Assembly (NCBI GenBank): GCA_965649825.1
Contig: OZ287700.1
Location: forward strand, 868,001 to 932,000
Direction: 5' to 3'
DNA length: 64,000 nucleotides
DNA from: Penicillus capitatus
Taxonomy: Eukaryota; Chlorophyta
In this document: positions 1 through 11,125 of the stretch, one piece after another
Numbering within the stretch: the stretch's first letter is position 1
How the letters are laid out: each line of letters begins with the position of its first letter
Translations under genes and position numbers: made by a program
Notes under the pieces: generated by a model
Database searches by the model: none
The model's input: the letters and a program-made list of their open reading frames with translations, nothing else
What the model was told of the DNA's origin: nothing

Positions 1-1420
1 CGGTGATGCACACACGCAGGGTAATCGTGTCGGGATGTCAGACCAGAAACTGAGACGCCAATGCATCGTATCTGACATTTCTATACTGGACTGCAGCTGG
101 AAACTCAGATTCATCTGACTGCGTTGCTGTTCTATGTCGAAGGCGACTGCCCTGAAAGAATCGTTATGTTGCCCTGCTGGATCTGGATCGTCCATTCAGC
201 TGTCGGATTTTTCAAAGGAAGAGGGTGTCGCCATCCATAAGAAGGCATGCCAAGTTGGATGTTGCATGCAGCACATGCGTTCCGAATCCTCTGCGGCCAA
301 AGAACGGCGAGCAGGTGTAAGAGTTTGTTGAAGAGAGTCCATGCGAGGAGACCAAGAAACGGATAACGGAATGCCGCGCTCGCTGCCTCTAAAACAGTAA
401 GCGTAATCTGCTATACTGAGCTGGAGTGGGTCAGTCGTCGCCGCAGAAGAGGTCGTTCAAGGCGAAGCGTGTAAATTCGGTATACGGAACCGTGGATTCC
501 ATAGACCGTTGATGATTTTGCCCGTCTCTCCCGTACGACAAGGGCCAAGATGAACATAGGTTACACTCGAAGGCTGCATCGCGACGGTCGATTCGTTGTT
601 CAAGGAGACATCGGACGTTTCCGCGCTCGTGACTACGCTTTTAAGGAGCAGCGGAGTGTGTTTACCCCACACAGAAGCCGAGCAGAAGGCACTCGTTGTC
701 TCGTCGTTCGGCTGACCCAAAACTGGACTGGAACCGTTTTGGAAACTTACTTGTGTCCAAATCCTCTTGATTTATGATGCTTCGACTACATGCTTGTCTT
801 GTCGATGAGCAGAGCATTCGGATCTACAAACAGGTTTGAGCTTGATGCAGCGAAGTCAGTGATCTTTCCCTCCACGATCCCTGCCTTCTTCATGACTGAT
901 CTGACACTGGAGATAAAAGTGTGAGACACCATGAGTGATCAGATGCTAAAATGACCAACAGGCTGTAAGGATACTTTTTCTGTGCAGTAGACGAGCAGAG
1001 CTGGTGGTAGATGGGTGAGACGAAGAGGACGATCGAGTCATTCATCTGTCTAGTGGATACTTCTCCCGATGCGTGGTATCGAGTGACAGTTCATGTGACT
1101 GTTCACCTTCGTGCAACCCTTTTCGATATTCCGAAACGTATTAGAACTTCACAAACTGTTTCGCTTTACATTTGTATTACAAACAGTGACTGTTACAGCT
1201 TTAATTTGATCTTGCTGCTTGGAAGCCGGTGTAAAATCATTCCTTCCTGTGTCGAGGTCAATCCAAGTGTAAAACTATGTGCGCCTTGGTCGGTGGTCTT
1301 TCTGGAGCTCTTAGACATCCTCTCATACGTTTTCGAGAGACAAAGTTCTGCCAACCGAGGTTCAACGGTTGGTCATCATCCCGACGTGTTGCCAGACAGT
1401 CACAAAGTCTTCATGCGGTT
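1..1420. repeat. Dispersed repeat A, copy 1 (cut by window edge)
   Basis: This stretch is clearly similar, over its whole length, to 26210-27640 in the same orientation. Both share the run beginning GATGCACACACG/GACGCACACACG, a short open frame (134-331 here, 26345-26542 there) whose peptides are mostly identical, and the block around GAGACAC/GAGACGC followed by CCATGAGTGAT. The similarity fades near 1420 and 27640. Stops and small indels break every long frame in at least one copy, so I read it as a decayed non-autonomous element or duplicated gene remnant. No terminal repeats or known domain were seen. The left end lies outside the window. Confidence 0.7.
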
Positions 1421-2805
1421 CGATCCTTCTTCCTTGAGATTCGATCTCTTCTTCCCTGACCCGTTTTTACCATACTATGGTTTTCGTCCTCGTTGACGGT
1501 TTCTCTCCTCGGAGTCGGTGAACGGAGACGACCATCTTGGCAGATATGGCATCTGTATGTTCTCTTGTCTCGGACCTCCTTAGTCTGTCAGTCTGGATAT
1601 CAGGATGCTGGCTTGTATTGCGGTGAAAACGCAACGCTTTCGCAGTTGCATCGCAGAAAGACGACATTGGCTCGCTGAGGAAGGCGGAACGGATGGGCAC
1701 AGCTCGACACAATCCGGTAAGCGAAGCTTCGTTAGTAGGATTACGCCACGCCCCTAAAGCGTAGTACCGAGATCTGTTTCAATGACGATCTGCGACGATT
1801 TTAGGTCCAGCTCTATGAGTGTGTCGCAGAAGAAAACGGAAGTGACGACCTTCTCGCCGTATGGGCTACGATGGGGATGCCCAGATCCGACTGGCCAATC
1901 GCCGACATCAGTTTCGCTGTAGATCACTGCGCGGGAGAATGACTGCATCTCTCGAAAGCAGAAAGCAAGCTCGTTCTTAGTGGAAGCAAACAAAGAATCT
2001 CTACGACGCGGCTCATGCGCCGAGAGCATCTATCTATACTTGCTGGTGGCGGACATCTTCCAACGTGGCGCTGAGGAACGCGAAACTTCCGGCTCGTCTC
2101 TACTGTGCATATCCTCAGCAGCCAGCAAACAAGACGTCAGTCACAACTCATCTGTTTATTTAGAGTAGAGCACAACAGCGAGACATTCAGAACAGTCCAC
2201 ACCCTTGACCCTTGATGATCATGCAAAGATCGTCAAGTGTGTCTAGACAAGAATTTGATCGCGTCGACATTTTTTGAGCAGGCGACTGGGCGTTCTCTCG
2301 ACGATATCTACTCGACCGGTGGTCATCGAATGCGAGAACGATTTGGCGCGCAGGAATGGATGTCACTCTTTCGTTAAAGGCAGATCGTTTCGTTGGAACA
2401 TGAAATGACACTGGACATGCTTTTGACAATGTCATATGACGAGGTATTAGATTTGACTTTGTGAGTATAAAAGGAGCCTGATGGGCTGCCTCGTGTAATT
2501 GATGGTTTGCGTGTTTCGATGTAACCGGTCCTCGACAGTTCCATCTTCTTTCTAGCCTCCGGCGAACATGTGTGCTTCTCGGTCGCTGTTCAGTCTCTCT
2601 TCGCGACGAGCTCCGCCAGTCGAAATACTTCTTAAAAGCCTCAGGGAAGAACGAATATCGACATGGCACCCTCTTCGTCGCACACGCCGACGTGGTCAAC
2701 GCATCTCGACCAAGTAGATCGCCATTTTAGCAGACGAAGAATAAACGCTGTTTCTTGGTCAGGCGCGTCGTCGAGGAGCTCGGTGCTCTGAGCGAAGGCA
2801 ACGTT
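1421..2805. other. Intergenic stretch without a supported gene
   Basis: The longest open frame here is a 170-codon minus-strand frame (2187-2699) with no recognisable domain and no support from similarity within the window. A short plus-strand frame starting with ATG near 2568 reads like a basic, serine/arginine-rich presequence but ends after about 50 codons. The region may hold the promoter of the FAD monooxygenase that starts at 2806. Confidence 0.4.
2466..2473 (+). promoter_or_regulatory. TATA-box-like sequence TATAAAAG
   Basis: A perfect TATAAAAG lies in an otherwise gene-free stretch, about 340 bp before the proposed monooxygenase start and about 100 bp before a short ATG frame. Position alone suggests it could drive a plus-strand transcript. 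No other promoter element supports it, and such an octamer is expected by chance in a window this size. Confidence 0.2.
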
Positions 2806-4754
2806 ATGAGCAAAGAGTCCGTCACATCAGAGCACAGGTGAGTAGCACGGAGTCTGCACGAACCCCTTTGGGCGACTACTCTTCTGGAACCGGCAGCGAG
2901 GAAGACACGAGGCAGTGCAAGTATGTTGGAAAGAAAGCGGTCGTCATCGGCGCCGGGCCAGCTGGAGCTACGGCCGCAGCATTTCTCGCCAAAAACGGAT
3001 TCGCCGTCAAAGTCTGCATTCGATCACTTGATGAGGAAGGATCTTGAATGGAGCCGAGGATTAGGTTTATGAAGGCCGCAGCGATCCGCTGAAACACGCG
3101 TACTCTTTGAAGCGTGTGAACGGAATCCGACTGACATCGAACACGGTTAATGTGATGCGAGAAGCAGGAGTCGATCTTCCCATTGATGGCCACAGAAACG
3201 GAGTTCAGAGACACAAAGGTCTGACGATCAGCGCGTCTTGGCCGATCATTCCTTCCGTAGGGACATCAGTAATATCGTCTGCCGGCGTTCGCACGATTTC
3301 CTACCCGAACAGTCCGGATTCCTCAGCTTACGTCGGCCTTCGAAACCAGTTTGCCGAGATCATCTCCGAGGATGTGCAGAAAAAGCACGGAGACAGAGTC
3401 GCTTTCTTCTACAATCATAGATGCACCGTCTGTCTCTTTTACTTGATCGCAGTTCTATGTGTCCACTGCTCTATTTTGCAGGAGGTGCTGTTCGATGAGA
3501 AGCAACTGACGATAGAAGACAGTGATGGAAATATCGTTAAAGAGGGATACGATTTATTGATTGCTGCTGATGGTGTCAACTCGATCGTGAGACAAAAGCT
3601 GCAAGAGTACGACCACACTTATGGAGTAGAGAGCTTTGCACATAGCAATGTCTACAGTGTGATACATGATCTCTCGTGTCTTGCCGATGAAAGTATGGCA
3701 TTCCTTTGATGATGGTACTGGTGTTTAAAGAACGACTGCAGAGGAATTTATGAAAGCGACGAAGCCTGGAATGATAACGCTCGTGGATAGAACGCTGCTC
3801 AGATATCGCGAAGACGGAAAACCAGCTCTGTCGTTTATTATTATCTTATATCCGCCGTCCGAGACGAACACCGTCACCGTTAATATGACGTCGACGCAGA
3901 AAGCTTTCGACAGCATAAAGGACAAAGAATACGAATTTGTTGAGCAGTGTTTCCCTCCTTACCTTCCGAAGGTAATGGAATGATTCACTGCAGAATGCTT
4001 CGGGTGACTGAGTGTCCTTTCTTGCACAGCAATGGCTAAGAGAATTTAGCTTGAGGCTGGCAAATGCGCCGCAAGCAAAACTTCCCACAATCCATGCAGT
4101 TTCGCGTCTGTATGGTCCCTCAATGATCCTCGTTGGCGATGCTGGTCACAGTGCAACGAACTTCATGGGACTGGGGTGATTCTGACAGTTCTCGATTTCA
4201 ACCTTCACCTGAACGACGATGTGCAGGGCCAACGCGGCGATCACAGATTCGGCAGTCCTCGATGATGCGCTGGATCGCGCCGATGGAGACTTGGATGCAG
4301 TTGGGAAGATTTTTAACGATCTTCGTTTCGAAGACGTACGAGCACTTCAGGACATGCAGATGGTAACACCTCCCTCGCTGCCCAGAATCCAGAATCGAGA
4401 CAACGGGGAGTTCTGTGAATTAGACTCTGGATTACAAGGCCTACACGGTGCCGTTCTACAAAAATTGGCGTGGATTCGTTGGATGGGTGCATCTGTCCGT
4501 GCTCGGATCTCTGAGGAAGCTTTTGCCGAAGCTCATGCCCCCTGATATGATATCTATTGCCGCAAGAGGACAGTGCACTCCAAGGCAAGGAATGCAAAAA
4601 CTGAAGCGCGATGCCGCCGTGTTCTCAAGTGCGTTGCATTCCGAGTCTTCGAGTTTCGCCGATCTTGCCTGCAGTGGTGTCAGCGGTTGCACTCGGTCTG
4701 CTGTTGAAGTACCTCGTCATGCCGGCGGTTAAATTGCTTCTTGGACAACTTTGA
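2806..4754 (+). CDS. FAD-dependent aromatic-ring monooxygenase, kynurenine 3-monooxygenase-like
   Basis: Spliced gene with the p-hydroxybenzoate-hydroxylase fold. The N-terminus shows the FAD-binding Rossmann motif VVIGAGPAGATAAAFL. After an intron the chain continues as VYEGRSDP, the family's E-x-R motif for the ribose. Mid-protein is YDLLIAADGVNSIVRQKL, and the second FAD site reads GDAGHSATNFMGLG followed by an NAAITDSAVLDDAL helix, close to the KMO pattern. The last about 30 residues form a hydrophobic helix (LPAVVSAVALGLLL), a tail anchor as in mitochondrial outer-membrane KMO. The start is the ATG at 2806. Introns 2838-2896 and 3012-3064 restore frame; further introns lie near 3.4, 3.7, 4.0 and 4.4 kb. 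By family it would hydroxylate an aromatic substrate using NAD(P)H and O2. Kynurenine as substrate is inference. No frame break was found that splicing cannot explain. Confidence 0.65.
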
Positions 4755-4996
4755 CAAAACTGAGGGTCTACAGGAAATGCATGAGATCGATCTTCTAAGC
4801 CTCCCTTGCACGACAAGATTGCTCTCGGAGTGTCGTTTTGTAGGAAACAATATGGATATATATATATAATTCCATATTTACATGGCGTTTGCTTTCACAT
4901 GTGCCATGAGCAGACAGAAAAAACATACAAAAACGAAACAAAGAAGCGTTCATTAAGAGATTCACAAAATGATAGGCGCACGTTTGAGCGAATTGC
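4755..4996 (-). other. Probable 3' untranslated tail of the LINE
   Basis: This AT-rich stretch separates the monooxygenase stop from the LINE ORF2 stop. On the minus strand it follows ORF2 and runs into a (TA)n tract. Several LINE clades end in a simple microsatellite rather than poly(A), so the element may end here. No target-site duplication could be fixed by eye. Confidence 0.35.
4849..4878. repeat. 30-bp hairpin around a TA tract
   Basis: The arms AATATGGA and TCCATATT are perfect inverted repeats and enclose a TATATATATATAAT core, giving a near-perfect 30-bp palindrome. It sits beyond the LINE ORF2 stop, so it could be part of the element's 3' end, a transcription end signal between two convergent units, or a plain microsatellite. 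Confidence 0.55.
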
Positions 4997-7900
4997 TTAT
5001 GCTAGACGAGATTGCAGAGAAGTCGCGAATTCTGCCATTTGAACTCGTAATTTCTTCGACGACCAAACAGACGGCCAATCGGGAACTGAGAACTTCCAGT
5101 CTGTAGGCAGGATGTGTCGGCATGCTGAGCATTTCAGGAGATGATCTCTTGTCTCTGGCACGCGGCCGCAAAAGCGGCAAAGAATTGAGTCTCCATCGGC
5201 GGTATTAAGCAGATTAAACCTGTTGAGATAAACACGGGTTGCCATGTGGCCTGATAGGAATCTGCAGAGGGCTGTGAACTGTCTTCTGCTGTGTGCTTTC
5301 CACCATTTCAACCGAGTCATCTTAACCTTGTCAAAGCACGTGGCTTTCAGAGAGCTTGCACGATCCGTCGATTCCCAAGCGATCTTCCCCTTCGAGTCTG
5401 CAAATAATGAGGCTTCAAAACGCAGTAACTTGAAGCCAGCTTGATCGTCGCCATTCATGGATTCTAGAGTGATCTTTTCCCATCTATCCAGTTTTTCTTG
5501 CGACAGGAACTCTTCGTAACGGTTACTGATGAGAAACAGCGGCGAGTCATAAGTTCCAGCCAATGCAGGATGAAGATCGTAGAAGGACAAATCTTCCAGT
5601 TTGACCTTAGCAAGAAGAGAGCGTCGAGTGATTTCATCATCGGGGAGCCTTAGGCCCGCTAGGGCTAATACTGCTGCTGTTGATGTGGTGCGAAGAGCCC
5701 CAGTGATGAGGAGGGCACCAGACCGAATGACCGACATCAAGGACTTCCTCTTCTGCGTTAGGGCTCTACTACCGGATGACCAGATCAGGGCTCCGTAGTA
5801 GAGGACTGGTGCAACGCATGCCTGGAACAGTGTACGCAGGACGCCAGGAGTGGCACCCCATAAACTGTTGCTGATCCGTTTGATGGACTCCAGTCGACGC
5901 TGTGCTTTCATGCAGACTCCCGAGACGTGAGCGCTGAAGTTTAGCTTGCTGTCCATTTTCAGCCCGAGGTAAGTGAATTGTGGTTCTTCTTGCAATAGGG
6001 AGCCGTCCAGATTCACTTGGATCGATGTGGCCTTTCGGAGTCTTGAGAAGCGTACCAGATGGCTTTTGCTGGCATTAAACTGCATTCCGTTGAGTGTTGC
6101 CCACTGGACGGCCTTCTTCAAGGAGGACTCGAGATGTGCTTGGCCTTCGCCCCGTGGGCCAATCTGGCAGTATAGCAGACAGTCATCAGCGAATAGACAG
6201 CATTTCACCTCAGGGGGAACTGAGTTTGCGAGGCTGTTGACAAAGCACAGAAAGAGCGTAGGCGACAGACATGACCCCTGAGGCACACCAGCCACCGGAC
6301 GGCAGTGGATCGAGGACGTCGGGAGGGAGATGGTAGCTTCCCTTTCCACTAGGAAACTGTCTACCATGCTCCACAGGTAGGCTGGAATGTTGAGCTGCCC
6401 CAATCTGTACATTAGGATCGGATGGGGGACGGTATCAAAGGCTGCAGTGAGATCTAGGCTCACGGCGCCGATCTGACTGCGAGAGTTGAAAGCATGAATG
6501 ATGTCTTCCGCAAACCAGGTTAACGCCGATTCTGTACTGCGAGCTCTTCTGAAACCGAACTGTTGATCGACCAGGCATCCATGCTCTTCGAGAAAGCTGT
6601 ACAGGCGACGCTGTAGAACTCTTTCTAGGACCTTTCCTAGAGTGTTCAAAAGGCAGATTGGCCTCCAGCTGGACACGAGGGAGAGATCTTTGTCAGGTTT
6701 GGGCAGTGGGATGACGGAAGCTTTCTTCCAGGCCTTCGGGAAGTATGCCAAGGAAAGCGCTGCGTTCAGAATTGGAAGGAGGACTTGGCCGGTCACACCT
6801 AGGGTGTTGCGAAGACACAAAGATGGTATCGAGTCCGGGCCAGGCGCTCCATCCTTTGACCGGGTGATTGCTTCTACGAGCTCCTTCCATGTGATCTCTT
6901 CTCCCGGGGAGAAGTCTAGGCGTCTTCTGGCTATTCTGAAGTCTTCCGCGAACTTCCCCAAAACAGACTTTCCTTCATTTGGAAAGAAACGGGCTTCCAA
7001 TGATTTGTAATCCTCTGGTGGCTGGGCGGGTTGGCTACGTTTCCGAGATCTGTCGATTTTTGCAAAGCCATTCCACATGTCCGATTTCATGTCACTGCAG
7101 AATTTGACAAAGGATTTTTTCTTCTGTAGCCGAACTTCTTTCTTGAATGAGGCTCTGGCTTCGCGTGCTTCCTTCCAGCGTGTGGCCAATTCGACTTCGA
7201 GTTGGGCAGACATAGGGTGACTCTTGGCCTTTTGGACCGCTCGTATGTACCTATTCCGAGCACGCTTCATATCCTTCCATTTAAACTTGACAGACTGTGT
7301 GAACCAAGGCTTCGAATCGTTCTGGATTGACTTTGTCCTTGTAAATTGAGAGGCCGTATTCTGTAGAGCACTTGTCAGCATATCGATGCGTTCATCGATT
7401 TGATCTTGGGTCTCCATGGGCAATGAGAACTCAGGCCGGCTGAGTGTCTTTTCGAGGTGCTCATTGAAGGCAGGCCAGTCCACGTCCCTCCAGTTAGTGA
7501 ATCTTCGGGGAGTGATCTTTTGGTACCCGAGGTTGAGCGTTGTTTTAACGAGCGAATGATCGGAAACTGGAATGGCTGAGTGCACTACTCTCCATTCTAC
7601 TATCGACTTTGATAGCGGCGCTGTGGCCAAAGTAATATCAAGCCAATGTGGTCTGTGATCTTGATCGAAGAAAGTAGGAGGGCCTGAGGGGTCGTTAGCG
7701 ATGACCAGCTGGTTTGCACTTATAAAGTCTTCCCATAAACGGCCAATCTCGTTCGGGTGCTCCGGACCCCACAGATAGGAGTGACCATTTCCGTCTCCTA
7801 ACAGTAATATGCGGTCGGTTTTTCTCTTCAATAGGTTGAATGCTTCGTCGACCGCTTCAAGACCGTTTCCGGAGGTGTGTCGCACGTAGAATGAGATCAC

Positions 7901-8290
7901 CCCGATCAATCCGGCAGGGGTATAGACAGTGATTGCTATGACCCTCGGGGAAGGACTGGACAGGGACACCACAGAGTAGTTGATATCTTCCCTGATGAAT
8001 AGTCCACACAGCGATTCACCTTGTGGAGATGATCTCAGCCAGATGTGACGATTTGAGCGAAATTCATTGTTCCTTAGGTACCACGGAGCTTCGCTGACTG
8101 CCACCAGACAAGGCGCCGAGTCGTTCATCCAGAGTTCCAAAGCGGGTAGACTCAAGCTGCGGGAGGCAAGATTTATTTGCTCAAACGTAAGAAAACTTGT
8201 TGACTGATCTATGTGACGGGGGGGGGGTAGGATTGAGCTGTATCGTCGAAACTGAATCGCTTCTTGAGAAAAAACTTGAGGATGGATCAC
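4997..8290 (-). CDS. LINE ORF2: APE endonuclease plus reverse transcriptase
   Basis: About 1,097 codons. The N-terminal 270 residues form an APE-type endonuclease: an early QINL asparagine, GDGNGHSYLWG near residue 165, and the SDH catalytic end near residue 240. The reverse transcriptase spans about residues 470-760, with AFDTVPH (motif 3), PQGSCLSP (motif 4) and the catalytic FADD near residue 700. Close to the C-terminus, CRFCGRVPETRDHLLKC is the usual post-RT zinc-binding cluster. The enzyme would nick target DNA and copy element RNA onto it. The frame opens with GTG at 8288-8290, and no ATG lies between the ORF1 stop and the endonuclease active-site asparagine; the first methionine is around residue 53. 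Translation therefore probably depends on reinitiation, a non-AUG start or frameshifting from ORF1. Confidence 0.92.
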   Translation of the reverse strand: MIHPQVFSQEAIQFRRYSSILPPPRHIDQSTSFLTFEQINLASRSLSLPALELWMNDSAPCLVAVSEAPWYLRNNEFRSNRHIWLRSSPQGESLCGLFIREDINYSVVSLSSPSPRVIAITVYTPAGLIGVISFYVRHTSGNGLEAVDEAFNLLKRKTDRILLLGDGNGHSYLWGPEHPNEIGRLWEDFISANQLVIANDPSGPPTFFDQDHRPHWLDITLATAPLSKSIVEWRVVHSAIPVSDHSLVKTTLNLGYQKITPRRFTNWRDVDWPAFNEHLEKTLSRPEFSLPMETQDQIDERIDMLTSALQNTASQFTRTKSIQNDSKPWFTQSVKFKWKDMKRARNRYIRAVQKAKSHPMSAQLEVELATRWKEAREARASFKKEVRLQKKKSFVKFCSDMKSDMWNGFAKIDRSRKRSQPAQPPEDYKSLEARFFPNEGKSVLGKFAEDFRIARRRLDFSPGEEITWKELVEAITRSKDGAPGPDSIPSLCLRNTLGVTGQVLLPILNAALSLAYFPKAWKKASVIPLPKPDKDLSLVSSWRPICLLNTLGKVLERVLQRRLYSFLEEHGCLVDQQFGFRRARSTESALTWFAEDIIHAFNSRSQIGAVSLDLTAAFDTVPHPILMYRLGQLNIPAYLWSMVDSFLVEREATISLPTSSIHCRPVAGVPQGSCLSPTLFLCFVNSLANSVPPEVKCCLFADDCLLYCQIGPRGEGQAHLESSLKKAVQWATLNGMQFNASKSHLVRFSRLRKATSIQVNLDGSLLQEEPQFTYLGLKMDSKLNFSAHVSGVCMKAQRRLESIKRISNSLWGATPGVLRTLFQACVAPVLYYGALIWSSGSRALTQKRKSLMSVIRSGALLITGALRTTSTAAVLALAGLRLPDDEITRRSLLAKVKLEDLSFYDLHPALAGTYDSPLFLISNRYEEFLSQEKLDRWEKITLESMNGDDQAGFKLLRFEASLFADSKGKIAWESTDRASSLKATCFDKVKMTRLKWWKAHSRRQFTALCRFLSGHMATRVYLNRFNLLNTADGDSILCRFCGRVPETRDHLLKCSACRHILPTDWKFSVPDWPSVWSSKKLRVQMAEFATSLQSRLA

Positions 8291-8307
8291 TGGAAGAAAA
8301 CGAGTAT

Positions 8308-9837
8308 TTACTGTTCTTCATGTTGCATTAACGGTGACGTTTGCTGGACAGGGTGGGGAGCTGCATCTACTGCCATGGCAGCGTCTTCCTCTTCGACGTC
8401 TGAACCCCAGCTGCTTACTCGGTTTTGCTCAAGAGGAGCTGATTGTGCCGACGGCTGCTCCGAAGCCTTGCGGGATGGGCATTCGGAGGACAAGTGTGAC
8501 TGTTTGCAATAAGAGCAGAGGGGAGGGTTGGGACAGTCTACTGCTTTGTGATGCCCCACGCACCCGCATTTCATGCATCGATAGGAAACTGGCTCGAATC
8601 TGCGACAGTAACGCGCGCTCAAATTGACGAAGCAGCCCCCTTGGTTGATCAGGATCTCCAGTAGATCGTGTTCCGCAAAAAGGCGGATTCCACGTCCTTC
8701 GCCCCATGATCCGTCTGGAAGACGACGTTTGAGGCGTGTGGCGCCTTTTATCATCTTTTGGATTTCTTCTGGTCGCAGTCCAATCACGGAATAGTTTTTC
8801 CATACGAGGTCTTCGATAAGTTCGTCTGTAGAGACCTCCGGAACGTTTTCGATGACGACAGATGGGCCAGATGGTCCACTGGGAGGTGGTAATCTCTTCC
8901 AAGTACCGAGGGTTTCTAGTGCCACTGCGTTTTGGTTCAGGTCGCTGAGCTTCGACCACGCTGGCTCTGAGATTTGGATGAGAAATCCGCCTCTGTCGAG
9001 GCGATTCGAGCAGCGCTCTATACAACGACTGCTGCCACAGATCCTGTGCAGGGCTTGTTCGAGCTCGGTCTTGAATTTCAGTCTATCAACGGGCACCTGG
9101 TTGTAGGAGCGAAACTCCGGTTCCCAAATGCGCGTCCTTTCAGGATCTCGACCACCGGCTCCTATCTTAGCGAGATTGGCAAGGGCAGATTTCTTGTCAG
9201 AGCGCTGTCGATCTCTGAGGTTCGCGACGGAAGCTTTCGGGATCTGACTCCAGTTTTGCCCTTCCCGTCGGGCCACAGCTGCATAGGACAGCGCAGCCTT
9301 TGGAGGTGCGCGGCGAGTCTCTAACGTGCTGGTAGGTTCTTTGGGCAGAGTCTTCGCTCCAAGAAGAAAGCCCGCTCGAATACCATCAACATAGGCACCG
9401 GCGACTTGGGCAAAGAAATCGCGGTCCAACTGCTGGTCAGCCATTCTCATTTTGTCAAGGATAGCGGCAAGCTTCTCGCAGGTCTCTATGACTGGATTGG
9501 TGACAGAGGATGCGACTGATGGAACATTCGTAGCTTCCGTTACGGGCGGAGGCTGAGAGGCCGAGGAGGCCTGCTGAGCTTCGGCAGGGTGGCGAAGCTG
9601 AACCTCGGATTCGTCGATAAGAGACGATAGCATGCTGCGTAGTTCGGAGACAGGTGCCTGGCTGCGAAATGAGCAACCTCGCTGTTTGAGCAACCGTTTG
9701 AGTTCTTTTGCCGGAGCACGCGCTATGCCCTCCCTAGAGAGGAGGGGACGCATATCAGAACGTAGATCTGAAGTCTTCCGAACCTTCCCCGACCCTGGGT
9801 CAAGCTTGTCCGACGCCACGCGAGGAGAACGAATCAT
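8308..9837 (-). CDS. LINE ORF1: Gag-like RNA-binding protein with zinc knuckles
   Basis: 509 codons from an ATG. The C-terminal part holds two CCHC-type knuckles in tandem, CMKCGCVGHHKAVDC and CSYCKQSHLSSEC, preceded by an RRM-like or esterase-free middle region and a basic, serine-rich N-terminus. By family it coats element RNA and helps carry it to the target. It ends 17 bp before the ORF2 frame opens. The frame is uninterrupted. Coding density on the other strand over the same span is antisense shadow only. Confidence 0.85.
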   Translation of the reverse strand: MIRSPRVASDKLDPGSGKVRKTSDLRSDMRPLLSREGIARAPAKELKRLLKQRGCSFRSQAPVSELRSMLSSLIDESEVQLRHPAEAQQASSASQPPPVTEATNVPSVASSVTNPVIETCEKLAAILDKMRMADQQLDRDFFAQVAGAYVDGIRAGFLLGAKTLPKEPTSTLETRRAPPKAALSYAAVARREGQNWSQIPKASVANLRDRQRSDKKSALANLAKIGAGGRDPERTRIWEPEFRSYNQVPVDRLKFKTELEQALHRICGSSRCIERCSNRLDRGGFLIQISEPAWSKLSDLNQNAVALETLGTWKRLPPPSGPSGPSVVIENVPEVSTDELIEDLVWKNYSVIGLRPEEIQKMIKGATRLKRRLPDGSWGEGRGIRLFAEHDLLEILINQGGCFVNLSARYCRRFEPVSYRCMKCGCVGHHKAVDCPNPPLCSYCKQSHLSSECPSRKASEQPSAQSAPLEQNRVSSWGSDVEEEDAAMAVDAAPHPVQQTSPLMQHEEQ

Positions 9838-9886
9838 GACGTGACAGAATTTTTCGCAGGCATGGATGTTCGATACTAAGTATCAT

Positions 9887-10300
9887 TTGACGAGAATCAA
9901 ATGATGTAACTCAAATGACAAGGCATGTTAGACCCACGTATGCTCTCGCTCTCATCGCTGTTCATTAAACATGGCCATCCGTTCGCAAATGCAATCTGCC
10001 TGCCGCCGTCGTTCGGATATGAGCTTAAGCATTCAGTCTCGCGCAATAGAAGAATGCATGAGACACGGTAAGCAAGTGTGTCTGTCGCATCAGCTGTCCC
10101 CTTCACCGTTGATATCGTCACGTCCAATGTGGCTATGTTCGATTCCCGTGTCGTTAAAGCATGATACTAGATTAAACATCTCAATCACTGATCTCACTGC
10201 TCTTGTCATCTGTTGCATCGAGAGGTCACTCAGAGACAACGAACATCTGAACAGTCTTCGTCGGTCATGCATGTCCTTAATACGTCTTCATTCTTTTCAT
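9887..10300. repeat. Dispersed repeat B, copy 1 (inverted relative to 55465-55885)
   Basis: Read on the plus strand this matches the reverse complement of 55465-55885 with scattered substitutions and indels. Shared landmarks include the TATGCTCTCGCT block, ATTAAACATGG, the GCAAATGCAATCTG block, the AACATCTCAAT-like stretch and GTCCTTAATACG. The open frames in the two copies encode similar peptides (KGTADAT, LLLRETE/LLLYETE, QIAFAN), but both are broken. It is a decayed mobile or duplicated sequence of unknown type. Confidence 0.65.
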
Positions 10301-11125
10301 CGAATTCCGCGCACATGGTTTCAAGGTAAGGTGCGAGAATGGGGGGAGATCTACTCAGAAGTGTAGAACTTTTGACAGACCAACTGTCCCTCCGCGCTTG
10401 AGAACTCTTCAGCTGGATCGCATTCACATCTCGAAGATGCGCTCCACGCACTCAACGTACTAAGAGTCAACAACATGTCAAGTGATAACGCGTCTTAAAC
10501 TCCATTCACTGTGTCAGAAGATAAGAACTCCAATAGAGAATGGAACAGGGGATCTCTTCGACTGGTCGTGGATTCCTCCGATCCACTGCAACCTATAGAA
10601 CGCTAAACAGTTTCGAATGCTTAGTCTTTTAGTTCCTCAGGCATTCCTCTGACGGCGCGCCGTCGACTATTCAACTGTCAAATGATATTGATAGGTCTGT
10701 CAGATGTCAAGGAGCTGTTTGGCCCTCTGCCCTATCTTTCCAGCGAGAAATTGCGGCAGTCCACGTACGAGAAGCTTCTTCGTCCATGCGTTCTACCGTC
10801 GAGATACAGGATGCCAGTTCTGAGCTAAGATTCGAAGAAGTGCCATCTGCTCTTCCGAATCTCGTGTGACGGCTACGTTGACAGCGCAGGGTTTTGTACG
10901 ACCGTATAGTTTGAACCTCATTTGAGCTCGTTTAGCAGATCCGTGACCCGTCTACCAACACAACGAATATTTTGAAATTCAGATCGGTTTTGTAGCGGTG
11001 AAATCCAGCCATTAATGATCAAGGAGGTATGAGGGTGTCCTTATAGAATAACATGATTACGCGAGTGCGACCATAGACAATTGAAACGAATGAAATATGA
11101 TCCTGGATCCATTCACGTGTGTATG
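10301..11125. other. Gene-free stretch downstream of the pseudokinase gene
   Basis: No open frame here has a recognisable domain or a partner elsewhere in the window. It lies 3' of the MLKL-like gene and next to repeat B. The second copy of repeat B at 55.5 kb also borders a fragment of this kinase family, so part of this stretch may be old 3' flank. Confidence 0.4.

Larger units (their letters stand above)
4840..9860 (-). mobile_element. Non-LTR retrotransposon (LINE), I/Jockey-like, two long intact ORFs
   Basis: Two consecutive long open frames on the minus strand encode a nucleic-acid-binding ORF1 with C-terminal zinc knuckles, then an endonuclease-reverse-transcriptase ORF2. This order, with an APE-type endonuclease ahead of the RT and no LTRs, defines a LINE. 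Zinc knuckles in ORF1 plus a cysteine-histidine cluster after the RT fit the I/Jockey group. I saw no RNase H domain. Neither ORF carries a stop or frameshift, so the copy is young or selected. The 5' end is near 9860 and the 3' end near the TA hairpin; both are approximate because no flanking duplication could be assigned. Confidence 0.9.

Noticed and set aside
2187-2699. 170-codon minus-strand frame
   Set aside because: No domain, targeting signal or related copy; arginine/serine-rich composition is typical of chance frames here.
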